Shown here in pieces: positions 37,466 to 45,638 of a stretch of DNA of 64,000 bases. The stretch lies in contig NC_019966.1 in the NCBI RefSeq assembly GCF_000328565.1, positions 1 to 64,000 on the forward strand, given 5' to 3'. Numbering within the stretch: position 1 is the stretch's first letter; each line of letters starts with the position of its first letter. The position numbers were made by a program, and so were the translations under genes. Below the pieces are notes generated by a model. The model was not told where the DNA came from. It worked only from the letters and a program-made list of their open reading frames with translations, and made no database searches. Origin of the DNA: Mycobacterium sp. JS623 (GTDB lineage: Bacteria; Actinomycetota; Actinomycetes; Mycobacteriales; Mycobacteriaceae).

Positions 37466-38253
37466 GGACTCACGGTAGCCCCCCGGTCCGGTGTGCTGGT
37501 CATCGCCGAGCGGATCACGTCAAGGTCGCGATCGCTGATCTTGAACACCCCGGACCGGAACTTGTAGCCCCAGCGGGCGGGGTCTTCGATGAATTCCAGT
37601 TCCGCGATCAGTGGGCGGATCGGTGTTTCCGCGCAGTCGAGGAAGTCGACGTTGCGCCGCCAGGGCTGGAAGTCTGGCGATATCGCAGCCTGGTACGGCT
37701 CGTCGTCGACCACCTGCCCGATCGCGGTGAATGCCTGCAACGGCTCACCCTCCGGATAGTCGGTCTTCGGTGAATAAAAGACGATCCAGTCCCCCCGGGC
37801 CATCTTCTTCAACATGTGCGGCTTGCCGTGGTTGGCCTGAGTGAAGCGGCCACGCACCCCGCGTTCGACGTGGGCACGGCTGACGGTGTTGATCCAGTCG
37901 CTCATGCCGTTGCCGGCCTTGTCGACGAAGTCCCCGCCGGGTTCGGCCGGCACGCGGGGTGAACCGTTCACGCCGGTGTCGATGACGGCGACAGTTACGC
38001 CGGCGCCGGTTGCGAACTTCTGCGCGTCGGCCAGCCGTAGGTAGTCGTTCGGCCACGGCTTGTCCGCGAAGTTCGAGTTGGGGAACACCGTCGGAGCCGA
38101 ACACACGCGGCGCTGCTCCGTCGGCTGGTCCGGACCCATTTCGTCCGGTGGCACCACGGCCGGGTCGATGGTCGGGGGCTCGATCGCTACGGCAGGGGGA
38201 GCGCTCAACACCGCCAGAATCAGTGCTGCCAGCAACACGCCTATGCGGCGCAC
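37462..38253 (-). CDS. Chimeric ORF: MycP1 mycosin N-terminus fused to EVE-domain protein
   Basis: 263-aa uninterrupted frame. Residues 1-116 match the N-terminus of the ESX-1 protease MycP1: signal peptide MRRIGVLLAALILAVLSAPP, then GPDQPTEQRRVC, ATGAGVTVAVIDTGV with catalytic Asp92, and VPAEPGGDFVDKAGNG. The catalytic His and Ser are absent. From Met117 (codon at 37905-37903) it becomes a complete EVE-domain protein: MSDWINTVSRAHVERGV, TQANHGKPHMLKKM, GDWIVFYSPKTDYP. Intact mycosins continue NGLSDCDAHGT or similar, so the join lies at a shared ATGAGCGACTG-like stretch. No ribosome site precedes Met117. Deletion scar, true fusion, or misassembly are the options. Confidence 0.8.
   Translation of the reverse strand: MRRIGVLLAALILAVLSAPPAVAIEPPTIDPAVVPPDEMGPDQPTEQRRVCSAPTVFPNSNFADKPWPNDYLRLADAQKFATGAGVTVAVIDTGVNGSPRVPAEPGGDFVDKAGNGMSDWINTVSRAHVERGVRGRFTQANHGKPHMLKKMARGDWIVFYSPKTDYPEGEPLQAFTAIGQVVDDEPYQAAISPDFQPWRRNVDFLDCAETPIRPLIAELEFIEDPARWGYKFRSGVFKISDRDLDVIRSAMTSTPDRGATVSP
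37906..38253 (-). pseudogene. mycP1: mycP1 5' remnant (truncated ESX-1 mycosin)
   Basis: Only the signal peptide, propeptide-like segment and the Asp block of the subtilase fold remain, about a quarter of the usual 445 or so residues. His and Ser active-site blocks and the C-terminal membrane anchor are missing, so no protease activity is possible. As I recall, mycP1 in M. smegmatis lies next to the fructose PTS genes, the same neighbour seen here. Confidence 0.75.
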
Positions 38254-38452
38254 GGGCGGTCACCCCTTTCGACGCTCCGCCCGACAGCAGTGTGCTGACG
38301 AGTCCACAGCAAACGATGTGCCGGGGCGACGGTAGGGCAAATTCTCACGTCAACGCCGTCGGCTCCATGCATCGAAGCAATCTTAAGGGGCCGCCGGAGG
38401 GGTGTTGTTCGCTAACTCGGCAAAGCCGGTAGTTGCAGCGGTGGCGTATGCG
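38254..38452. other. Gap between ptsH and the mycP1 remnant
   Basis: 199 bases without a supportable gene; probably the former mycP1 upstream region plus the ptsH 3' flank. No terminator hairpin with T-tract was seen. Confidence 0.4.
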
Positions 38453-38710
38453 CTAGGCGTCGAGGTCTTGCTGAACGAGCTCAGCGACGGTCTTGAGCGC
38501 CGCCTCGTCGTCGGAGGCGACGGTCACCTCTGCGCCGTTGCCTGCGCCCAGCGTCATGATCATCAGCGCTGAGCCTGCGTCGACCGGCTCACCACCGTCC
38601 ATCGACAGCGTGACGGGGACGCCGGCATTGATGACGGCTTCGGCGATGATGGCGGCGGGGCGGGCGTGCAGGCCGATGGCCGAGCCGACGATCACGGTCT
38701 TGGTGGGCAT
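38453..38710 (-). CDS. ptsH: Phosphocarrier protein HPr
   Basis: 85-aa HPr carrying phosphate from enzyme I to EIIA. The phosphorylated His15 lies in GSAIGLHARPAA. The second half (LSMDGGEPVDAGSALMIMTLGAGNGAEVTV) holds the usual regulatory-site region, but with Ala-Gly-Ser-Ala instead of the Firmicute Ser46 context. AGAAGGAGCA-type sequence precedes ATG 38710. Last gene of the fruR-fruK-fruA-ptsH group, 91 bases after fruA. Confidence 0.95.
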   Translation of the reverse strand: MPTKTVIVGSAIGLHARPAAIIAEAVINAGVPVTLSMDGGEPVDAGSALMIMTLGAGNGAEVTVASDDEAALKTVAELVQQDLDA

Positions 38711-38801
38711 GCGGTGCTCCTTCTCTGTTCGTCGAAATCGACGTAATGGTGTGAACTACTCGATCTATTGCGCCGAAACGTCCGTTTGGGCGCACGGGTG
38801 A

Positions 38802-40829
38802 TTAGGCGGTGGCCAGGGCCGGGGTGTCTTCGGCCTTGACGCTGGGCTTGATGAACTCCTTGGCGGCGATGACGGTCAAGGCACCTGCGACGGTCCCGAC
38901 TGCCAGGGCGACCAGGAACCACAGCAGATGGCCGATGGCGAAGAACACGAAGATGCCGCCGTGCGGAGCCTTCAGCGTGACATCGAACGCCATGATCAGC
39001 GCACCGGTGACGGCTCCACCGAACATCATCGACGGGATCACACGCAGCGGGTCGGCCGCCGCGAACGGGATGGCGCCCTCGGAGATGAACGAGGCGCCGA
39101 GAAGCCAAGCGGCCCTGCCATTTTCGCGCTCGGGCTCGGTGAACAAGCCCGGTCGGATGGTCGAGGCCAGCGCCATCGCCAACGGCGGCACCATGCCTGC
39201 GGCCATCACAGCGGCCATGATCCGAAGCGACGCGGGATCGGACACGTTGAGGCCGGCGGTGGCGAAGGCGTAAGCCGCCTTGTTCACCGGGCCACCGAGG
39301 TCGAAGCACATCATCAGGCCGAGCACGATGCCGAGAATGATCACCGATGTGCCGGTCATGCCGCCCAGCCAGTGGGTGAGGCCGGACGTGACGGCAGCCA
39401 GCGGACGACCGAGCAGCATGAACATCAGAAGGCCGACGACCAGCGAGGCGAACAGCGGGATGATCACGACGGGCATCAAGCCTCTGAGCCACCGCGGTGT
39501 GTCGATGCGGCTGATCCACAGCGCGGTGAACCCCGCGATCAGACCACCGACGATGCCGCCGATGAAGCCGCCGCCCACGAAGACCGCGACCGCGCCTGCG
39601 GTGAATCCCGGTGCGATCCCGGGCCGGTCGGCGATTGCGAACGAGATGTAACCGGCAAGTGCAGGCACCAAGAACATGAACGCCAGCCCGCCGAGGGTGA
39701 ACAGCACGGCCCCGAGGTATTGCATGAGGCCGCCCGAGGGCAGGTTGGTGAGTGTGTTCGTCGTGGCGATGTGGCTGCCGAGCGAGTTCAGTCCGAAGGC
39801 CAGCGGCTTCGCTCCGTCAGGCGAGTTGCCGATGTCGTATCCGGCGAATAAGAACCCGAGCGCGATCAGCAGGCCGCCCGCGGCGACGAACGGGATCATG
39901 TAGCTCACGCCGGTCAGCAGGATCTGGCGTAGCCGGGTTCCCCAGCCGACGCCGCCGGCAGGTGCCGCCGAGGCGGCGGGTGCGCCGGCGCCACCCTGCA
40001 CTCGTGCAGCGCTCGGATTGTCCGCAGCGGCAAGGGCTTCGGCCACCATCTTGGCGGGCTCGTTGATGGCGCGCTTGACGCCGGAGGCGACCACCGGCTT
40101 GCCCGCGAACCGCTGCTTGTCCTTGACGCCGACGTCGGTGGCGAAGATGACCGCGTCGGCGGCGGCGATCGTCTCCGCCGACAGCGGCGTGCTGCCCGAC
40201 GAACCCTGCGTCTCGACGTGCAGCGTCGCGCCAGCCTCCTTGGCTGCGGCCACCAACGAATCGGCGGCCATGTAGGTGTGCGCGATGCCGGTCGGGCATG
40301 CGGTGACGGCAACCAAAGTCTTCGGGGCCGCCTTCTCGGGTTCGGCTGCGGGCTTGGGCTTTTCGGTCGTCGCGTTGACGACGCCGTCGACCAGTTCGAC
40401 GACCTCACCCGGCGTCGTCGCGTTGCGCAGCGACTCGACGAAGTCCTTGCGCACCAGGGCGCGGGCGAGGCTGGACAGCAGCTTCATGTGCTCGACGCCG
40501 CCTGATTCTGGCGCGGCGATCAGGAACGCGAGGTCGGCGGGACCGTCCGGCGCGCCGAAGTCGACGGCAGGGTTCAGCCGCGCGAAGCCGATCGAGGCCG
40601 TGTCGACATACGGCGAACGACAGTGCGGGATCGCGATGCCGCCGGGCAGCCCGGTGGCTGACTGCTCCTCACGCGCCAACGCGGCGGCGATCAGCCCGTC
40701 GGTGTCGTGCGTCCGGCCCGCATCGGCGAGCCGGTTGACCAGCCGGCCGATGACCGTCTGCTTGTCTCCGCCCGCGTCGACATCGAGAAGGACCAGATCT
40801 GTGTTTATGACCGGCAAAGTGCTTGTCAT
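38802..40829 (-). CDS. fruA: Fructose PTS permease, EIIABC
   Basis: 675-aa fusion of three PTS domains. EIIA (about 1-150) has phospho-His69 in GGIAIPHCRSP; EIIB (about 170-270) has phospho-Cys178 in VTACPTGIAHTYMAA; EIIC (about 300-665) is polytopic with GVSYMIPFVAAGGLLIALGFL and SFISEGAIPFAAADP. Imports fructose as fructose 1-phosphate. Start overlaps the fruK stop by four bases, so FruK acts directly on its product. Confidence 0.96.
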   Translation of the reverse strand: MTSTLPVINTDLVLLDVDAGGDKQTVIGRLVNRLADAGRTHDTDGLIAAALAREEQSATGLPGGIAIPHCRSPYVDTASIGFARLNPAVDFGAPDGPADLAFLIAAPESGGVEHMKLLSSLARALVRKDFVESLRNATTPGEVVELVDGVVNATTEKPKPAAEPEKAAPKTLVAVTACPTGIAHTYMAADSLVAAAKEAGATLHVETQGSSGSTPLSAETIAAADAVIFATDVGVKDKQRFAGKPVVASGVKRAINEPAKMVAEALAAADNPSAARVQGGAGAPAASAAPAGGVGWGTRLRQILLTGVSYMIPFVAAGGLLIALGFLFAGYDIGNSPDGAKPLAFGLNSLGSHIATTNTLTNLPSGGLMQYLGAVLFTLGGLAFMFLVPALAGYISFAIADRPGIAPGFTAGAVAVFVGGGFIGGIVGGLIAGFTALWISRIDTPRWLRGLMPVVIIPLFASLVVGLLMFMLLGRPLAAVTSGLTHWLGGMTGTSVIILGIVLGLMMCFDLGGPVNKAAYAFATAGLNVSDPASLRIMAAVMAAGMVPPLAMALASTIRPGLFTEPERENGRAAWLLGASFISEGAIPFAAADPLRVIPSMMFGGAVTGALIMAFDVTLKAPHGGIFVFFAIGHLLWFLVALAVGTVAGALTVIAAKEFIKPSVKAEDTPALATA

Positions 40830-41806
40830 GGCGATACTTTCGTGTTGGGAGCGATGGGTGTCACTCGGACGGCGTTGAGGTCGATCTGCGCGGGCCTTGG
40901 CAGCGCGGATCCGGGAAGTGCGGCGGCAGCGCCGCCATATGCGACCGCCATCTGCAGTCGCGCGGGCGGCACGGCGCCGCCCACGTCGGCGCGGAGGTAG
41001 CCGGCCAGTGACGCGTCACCGGCGCCTACGGTGCTGCGCGCAACGACGGGAGGTGGCGCAGCCATCCAGCTGCCGGTCTCGTCGACCAGCACCGCTCCGG
41101 CGGCGCCGAGAGTGGCGAGCACAGCCCGTACCCCGCGGTCGACCAGTTGCCTGGCCGCATTGACGACGGGCTCTGGATCACCGTGGGCCACTGCGGCTTC
41201 CAGCGCACGCGGTGAATAGCCGAGCACACCGGCGAGTTCCTCGGCGTTGGGTTTGATCAGGTCGGGTGCGGCGCGGTCGAGTCCCTCGACGAGCGAGGTG
41301 AGCGGACCATCCGAGGTGTCAACAGCGACCCGGCATCGGTAGGGCGCGAGCAGCGCGGTCATGTCGGCGTACCAGTGGTCGGGCACGCCGGGTGGCAGCG
41401 AACCGGACAGCACGACCCATGACGCGGATTCTGCGGCGGCGATCACCGCCTTGGTGAACGCTTCGAGGGCCGTGGCGTCAAGTGGTGCCCCTGGCTCGTT
41501 GAGTTTCGTTGTCGTGCCGTCGTGTTCGGTGATCGCGAGATTGGTGCGCACCGCGCCCGCGGTCGGCACGCAGCTGAACGGCACGGCGCTGTCGGTGAGG
41601 GCGGTGATCAGTGGGCCGTTGGTAGGGGCCGGCAGCACGGCGACGGCGTCGAGGCCGGCGAGCGTCAGCGCGCGTGCGACGTTGACGCCCTTACCGCCGG
41701 GCTCGGACGTCACCGACGAAACTCGGTGCACCGCACCGCGGGTGAGGGGGCCGGTGAGGGTGACCGTGCGATCGATGCTCGGGTTGGGGGTGACGGTGAC
41801 GATCAC
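40826..41806 (-). CDS. fruK: 1-phosphofructokinase
   Basis: 326-aa PfkB-family kinase converting fructose 1-phosphate to fructose 1,6-bisphosphate. N-terminal TVTPNPSIDRTV and SEPGGKGVNVARAL match the family. The C-terminal signature is STVGAGDASLAGYL, whose Asp is the catalytic base. GTG start at 41806 overlaps the fruR stop (GTGA). Lies between fruR and fruA in a tight operon. Confidence 0.96.
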   Translation of the reverse strand: MIVTVTPNPSIDRTVTLTGPLTRGAVHRVSSVTSEPGGKGVNVARALTLAGLDAVAVLPAPTNGPLITALTDSAVPFSCVPTAGAVRTNLAITEHDGTTTKLNEPGAPLDATALEAFTKAVIAAAESASWVVLSGSLPPGVPDHWYADMTALLAPYRCRVAVDTSDGPLTSLVEGLDRAAPDLIKPNAEELAGVLGYSPRALEAAVAHGDPEPVVNAARQLVDRGVRAVLATLGAAGAVLVDETGSWMAAPPPVVARSTVGAGDASLAGYLRADVGGAVPPARLQMAVAYGGAAAALPGSALPRPAQIDLNAVRVTPIAPNTKVSP

Positions 41807-42570
41807 GCGATCACCACTTCGACGCCGCTAGCTTTCAACTCGTCGCGGTCGGCGGCGCTGATCTCGGAGTCGGTGATCAGGGTGTCGACGCTGGCGATCG
41901 GGGCGAAGCTAACGAAGTCCTCCCGGCCGACCTTCGACGAATCCGCGGCGACCACAACGTAATTGGCGGCCTTGACCATGGCGCGCTTGACTGCGGCCTC
42001 ATCGCTGTCCGGCGTAGACAGCCCGTGTCGCACGCTGATCGCGTTGGTGCCGATGAAAGCGATGTCGACCCGCAACGTGTCGAGCACTCGCAGCGTCTGC
42101 TCGCCGACCGCCGCCTGGGTCAGACCCCGCACCCGGCCTCCGAGCAGTTGCAGCGAGACCGAGGGCATGGCGGCCAGCCGTGCGGCGATGGGGACCGAGT
42201 TGGTCACCACGACCAGGTCCCGGTCGGCCGGCAGCTGTGCCGCGATGCGCGCTGTGGTGGTGCCTGCGTCCAGCAGCACGCTGGCACCACCGAGCGGGAA
42301 GAAGTCGGTGGCCGCGGCGGCGATGGCGTCCTTGTGCTCGGCACGGGTCGTCTCGCGCTCACCGACGCCCGGCTCGACGAGGTGCAGTGCGCGGACGGGC
42401 ACGGCGCCACCGTGCACGCGACGTAGCACGCCCGCCTTGTCCAGCACGGCGAGATCGCGCCGCACCGTCTCGGTGGTGACGTCATAGGCCTGCGCGAGCT
42501 CGGTCACCGAAGCGCGGCCCCGCGAGATCACCAGCGAGGCGATCGCTTGCTGACGTTCTTCCGCGTACAT
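41803..42570 (-). CDS. fruR: DeoR/GlpR-family regulator of the fructose operon
   Basis: 255-aa repressor. The N-terminal DeoR helix-turn-helix (about 1-57) has MYAEERQQAIASLVISRGRASVTELAQAYDVTTETVRRDL, recognisable from ERQQAI and VTTETVRRDL. The sugar-phosphate effector domain has VLLDAGTTTARIAAQL, VVTNSVPIAARL, DIAFIGTNAIS and VVVAADSSKVGRE. Probably senses fructose 1-phosphate and controls both its own operon and the divergent ptsI; this is inferred from position. Confidence 0.93.
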   Translation of the reverse strand: MYAEERQQAIASLVISRGRASVTELAQAYDVTTETVRRDLAVLDKAGVLRRVHGGAVPVRALHLVEPGVGERETTRAEHKDAIAAAATDFFPLGGASVLLDAGTTTARIAAQLPADRDLVVVTNSVPIAARLAAMPSVSLQLLGGRVRGLTQAAVGEQTLRVLDTLRVDIAFIGTNAISVRHGLSTPDSDEAAVKRAMVKAANYVVVAADSSKVGREDFVSFAPIASVDTLITDSEISAADRDELKASGVEVVIA

Positions 42571-42580
42571 GAGGCTCCGT

Positions 42581-42672
42581 ATGTGTGGGATTAAGCCCGT
42601 ATCAATGTGGATATAGTTGGTTTTACTACTGTTCGTGTTGACTTGTCAAGATATTCTTGTAATCTGCTTCAC
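42581..42672 (+). promoter_or_regulatory. ptsI promoter and candidate FruR operator
   Basis: In the 102-base fruR/ptsI divergent region, a -35-like TTGACT at 42638-42643 and -10-like TAATCT at 42660-42665 (16-base spacer) place transcription start on or next to the ptsI ATG at 42673, i.e. a leaderless mRNA; no ribosome site precedes the ATG. An inverted repeat TTGAC-TT-GTCAA (42638-42649) overlaps the -35. Two similar words, ATGTGTGGGAT (42581) and ATGTGGAT (42605), lie upstream. FruR binding is an inference. Confidence 0.55.
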
Positions 42673-44373
42673 ATGACCGCTTCATCCCCGCCTACCTCAC
42701 TTCCCTCAGTCGGCACGGTGCTGCGTGGTGTGCCGGTGGTCCCCGGTGTGCAGTACGCGCCGGTGATCCGGCCCGGTCGGCTGCCCGCGGTCGACGTCGC
42801 GAGCCACGCCGAGATAGCGGAGAGCGATCGCCCCGCCGAGGCGGCAAGATTCGCAGCGGCGGCCACCGCGGTGGCCAACCGGTTGCGGGATCGCGCGGCA
42901 CACGCGACCGGCGCTGCGTCGGAGGTGCTCGCCGCCACCGCAGCCTTGGCGCAGGATCGCGCGTGGTTGGGTGCGGCGGAGAAGCGCATCAAGGCCGGCA
43001 CGCCTGCCGTGAGCGCGGTGGCCGCAGCGGTCGAACAGTTCGTTGACCTCTTCACCCAACTGGGCGGCCTGATGGCCGAACGCGTCACCGATCTGCGCGA
43101 CATCCGTGACCGCGTCATCGCCGAACTGTCCGGTCTGCCGGAACCGGGCGTTCCGCTGCCCGACCTTCCGTCGATCCTGTGCGCCGAGGACCTCGCTCCC
43201 GCCGACACTGCGGGCCTAGACCCGAATCTCGTTGTCGCCCTTGCCACCACGTTGGGCGGGCCAACCAGCCACACCGCGATCATCGCCAGGCAGCTCGGGA
43301 TCCCGTGCGTCGTCGCCGTCGACGGACTCGATGACGTCGAGGCTGGAACGATGGTTCTCGTCGACGGGACCCTTGGCACCGTGACCGTGGCCCCGGATCA
43401 AGCCGCCGCGGGCGAGGCCGTCGCCGCGGCGCAACGCGAAGCCGAACGCGCCGCGCATTGGTCCGGCCCGGGCGCGACCGCCGATGGACACGCCGTGTCC
43501 GTACTAGCCAACGTGCAAGACGGGGCCGCCGCTCGCGCTGCGACGCAGACACCCGCCGAGGGCGTCGGCTTGTTCCGCACCGAGCTGTGCTTTCTCAACC
43601 GCGACACCGAGCCGACCGTTGACGAGCAGGCCGACATCTACGCCGAAGTGCTAGAGGCGTTTTCGGGTCGCAAGGTGGTGATCCGGACGCTGGACGCCGG
43701 GTCGGACAAGCCGCTGAAGTTCGTCGGCCATCCCGAAGAGGCCAACCCCGCGCTCGGGGTGCGCGGCATTCGCATCGCAGAGGGCAACCCGGGGCTGCTG
43801 GACCGCCAGTTGCAGGCCATCGCGGCCGCCGCCGAGCGCGCTGGCAACCAGCCGTGGGTGATGGCGCCGATGATCGCGACCGCGCAGGAAGCGGAAAGCT
43901 TTGCCGCCAAGGCACGTTCGCACGGCCTAACTGCAGGCGTGATGATCGAGGTGCCCGCCGCCGCGCTACTGGCCGACCGGATCCTCGAACACGTCGACTT
44001 CCTGTCGATCGGCACCAACGACCTGGCTCAGTACACGATGGCCGCCGACCGGATGTCGGCCGACCTCGCCACGCTGACCGACCCGTGGCAGCCGGCGGTG
44101 CTGGCGTTGGTGGCCATGGCGGTGCGGGCGGGCGCCGCCGCAGGCAAGCCGGTCGGTGTATGCGGAGAAGCCGCAGCCGACCCGTTGTTGGCGTGCGTGC
44201 TGACCGGGCTCGGCGTGACGTCGTTGTCGGCCGCGGCCGCCGCGATCCAGGGCGTCGGCGCCAAGCTCGCGCAGGTCACGCTGCAGCAGTGTCGGGATGC
44301 GGCCGACGCCGTGCTCGGCACCGCCAGCGCAGCCGACGCGCGCACCGCCGCGCTGGCAGCGCTGGGGAATTAA
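42673..44373 (+). CDS. ptsI: Phosphoenolpyruvate-protein phosphotransferase (PTS enzyme I)
   Basis: 566-aa enzyme I passing phosphate from PEP to HPr. ATG 42673 (MTASSPPTSLPSVG) is chosen, as the earlier in-frame codon lies upstream of the likely promoter. The N-terminal HPr-binding/phospho-His domain has His200 in LGGPTSHTAIIARQLGIP. The C-terminal TIM barrel has GVGLFRTELCFLNRD, KVVIRTLDAGSDKPLKFV, GIRIAEGNPGLLDRQLQA, FLSIGTNDLAQYTMAADR and VCGEAAADP. With HPr and FruA it completes the fructose PTS. Confidence 0.96.
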   Translation: MTASSPPTSLPSVGTVLRGVPVVPGVQYAPVIRPGRLPAVDVASHAEIAESDRPAEAARFAAAATAVANRLRDRAAHATGAASEVLAATAALAQDRAWLGAAEKRIKAGTPAVSAVAAAVEQFVDLFTQLGGLMAERVTDLRDIRDRVIAELSGLPEPGVPLPDLPSILCAEDLAPADTAGLDPNLVVALATTLGGPTSHTAIIARQLGIPCVVAVDGLDDVEAGTMVLVDGTLGTVTVAPDQAAAGEAVAAAQREAERAAHWSGPGATADGHAVSVLANVQDGAAARAATQTPAEGVGLFRTELCFLNRDTEPTVDEQADIYAEVLEAFSGRKVVIRTLDAGSDKPLKFVGHPEEANPALGVRGIRIAEGNPGLLDRQLQAIAAAAERAGNQPWVMAPMIATAQEAESFAAKARSHGLTAGVMIEVPAAALLADRILEHVDFLSIGTNDLAQYTMAADRMSADLATLTDPWQPAVLALVAMAVRAGAAAGKPVGVCGEAAADPLLACVLTGLGVTSLSAAAAAIQGVGAKLAQVTLQQCRDAADAVLGTASAADARTAALAALGN

Positions 44374-44394
44374 TCGGACTGCAGTCCGGTTAAT
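44369..44394. promoter_or_regulatory. 26-bp near-perfect palindrome before the second pirin gene
   Basis: A 14-base perfect core, CGGACTGCAGTCCG (44375-44388), is flanked by one mismatched base on each side and then ATTAA/TTAAT arms. It covers the ptsI stop codon and ends six bases before the pirin ATG, which lacks a ribosome site. Size and symmetry suit a dimeric repressor operator; no cognate regulator is adjacent. Confidence 0.55.
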
Positions 44395-44400
44395 CGTGTC

Positions 44401-45375
44401 ATGCCTGCTATCACCGCTGACACACTCACACTCCCGCGCATACCTGCGGCTGCGCCGAGCGATACCGAACGCCCGGTGCGCTCCATCACCACCGGCCCGC
44501 GCGGTTACGAGGGTGAAGGCTTCCCCGTCGTCCGTGCCTTCGCGGGAGTGAGCGCCGCCGACCTCGACCCGTTCGTCCACATGGACCAGATGGGTGAGAT
44601 CGAGTACCAACCGGGCGAACCCCGGGGCACCGACTGGCACCCCCACCGCGGCTTCGAGACCGTCACCTACATGATCGACGGCCGTTTCGCACACCAGGAC
44701 TCGCACGGCGGCGGCGGTCTGATCACCGACGGCGCCACCCAGTGGATGACGGCCGGTTCCGGCATCCTGCACATCGAAACCCCGCCCGCCGAACTTGTCG
44801 AGAGCGGCGGCGTGTTCCACGGCATCCAGCTATGGGTGAACCTGCCGCGCAAGGACAAGTTCGCGACCCCCAAGTATCAGGCCATCGAGGGCAATGAGGT
44901 GAAGCTGTTGTCGTCGGACGACGGCGGTGCGCTGGTCCGCATCATCGCCGGTGAGGTTGACGGCCAACAGGGTCCGGGAGCCACCCACACGCCAATCACC
45001 TTGGCGCACGCGACCATTGAGCCCGACGCGCGCCTGAGCTTGCCGTGGAATCGGGACTTCAACGCGTTGGTATATGTGTTGTCGGGCCGCGGTTCGGTCG
45101 GATCCGTCGGCCATCCGATCCACCAGGGTCAGCTGGCGGTCTTCGGCCCCGGCGAACGGATCAGCATCGGCGCCGAGCCGACGCAGGAGTCGCGCAGGCC
45201 CGCGCTCGAAATTCTGATCTTGGGCGGCAAGCCGATTCGGGAGCCCGTCGTCCAGTACGGCCCGTTCGTGATGAACAGCAAGGCCGAACTGATCCAGGCG
45301 ATGGATGACTTTCAGGCGGGCAAGTTCGGCGCCATCCCGCCGAACGCGCTGATGCCGCATCGACCGCTCAGCTAG
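44401..45375 (+). CDS. Pirin family protein (second copy)
   Basis: 324-aa bicupin. The N-terminal metal-site motifs are DWHPHRGFETVTYMIDG, FAHQDSHGGGG and TAGSGILHIETPP; the C-terminal pirin domain has FNALVYVLSGRGSV and LEILILGGKPIREPVVQYGPFVMNSKAE. It differs clearly from the pirin at 36500-37465 in length of linkers and motif spelling, so it is a separate subfamily and not a recent duplicate. Likely expressed independently of ptsI from the palindrome-bearing gap. Confidence 0.88.
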   Translation: MPAITADTLTLPRIPAAAPSDTERPVRSITTGPRGYEGEGFPVVRAFAGVSAADLDPFVHMDQMGEIEYQPGEPRGTDWHPHRGFETVTYMIDGRFAHQDSHGGGGLITDGATQWMTAGSGILHIETPPAELVESGGVFHGIQLWVNLPRKDKFATPKYQAIEGNEVKLLSSDDGGALVRIIAGEVDGQQGPGATHTPITLAHATIEPDARLSLPWNRDFNALVYVLSGRGSVGSVGHPIHQGQLAVFGPGERISIGAEPTQESRRPALEILILGGKPIREPVVQYGPFVMNSKAELIQAMDDFQAGKFGAIPPNALMPHRPLS

Positions 45376-45432
45376 CCGTCGGCGCCCCACCCGCGGCTGC
45401 AAGATCGCGCCCGAAATGGGTAACCACTGGCT

Positions 45433-45621
45433 ATGAGTGCTACCGATAAAGCCAGGAACAAGATGGATCAGCTCAGGGGCAAGGCCAAGGCAGCAATGGG
45501 CCGCGCGACCAACGACCCCGAGTTGGAAGCGCAGGGGCGGTTCGACGAACGGGCGTCGCACCTGAAGGGCGCGGCCGAGAAGGTCAAAGACGCCTTCCGC
45601 CCCCGCCGACGCAGCATGTAA
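45433..45621 (+). CDS. CsbD-like stress protein
   Basis: 62-aa highly charged, Lys/Arg/Glu-rich protein of the CsbD family: SATDKARNKMDQLRGKAKAA and LEAQGRFDERASHLKGAAEKVKDAF show the paired helical repeats. Members are induced by general stress or stationary phase in many bacteria; the molecular role is unknown. It is a cytoplasmic, probably intrinsically flexible helical protein. Followed 17 bases later by the DUF1206 gene. Confidence 0.88.
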   Translation: MSATDKARNKMDQLRGKAKAAMGRATNDPELEAQGRFDERASHLKGAAEKVKDAFRPRRRSM

Positions 45622-45638
45622 CCGGGGTCTGACCGCCG

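Noticed and set aside
37462-38253. Reading the whole frame as an active mycosin protease
   Set aside because: Only the catalytic Asp block is present; the His and Ser blocks and C-terminal anchor are missing and the second half is a different domain.
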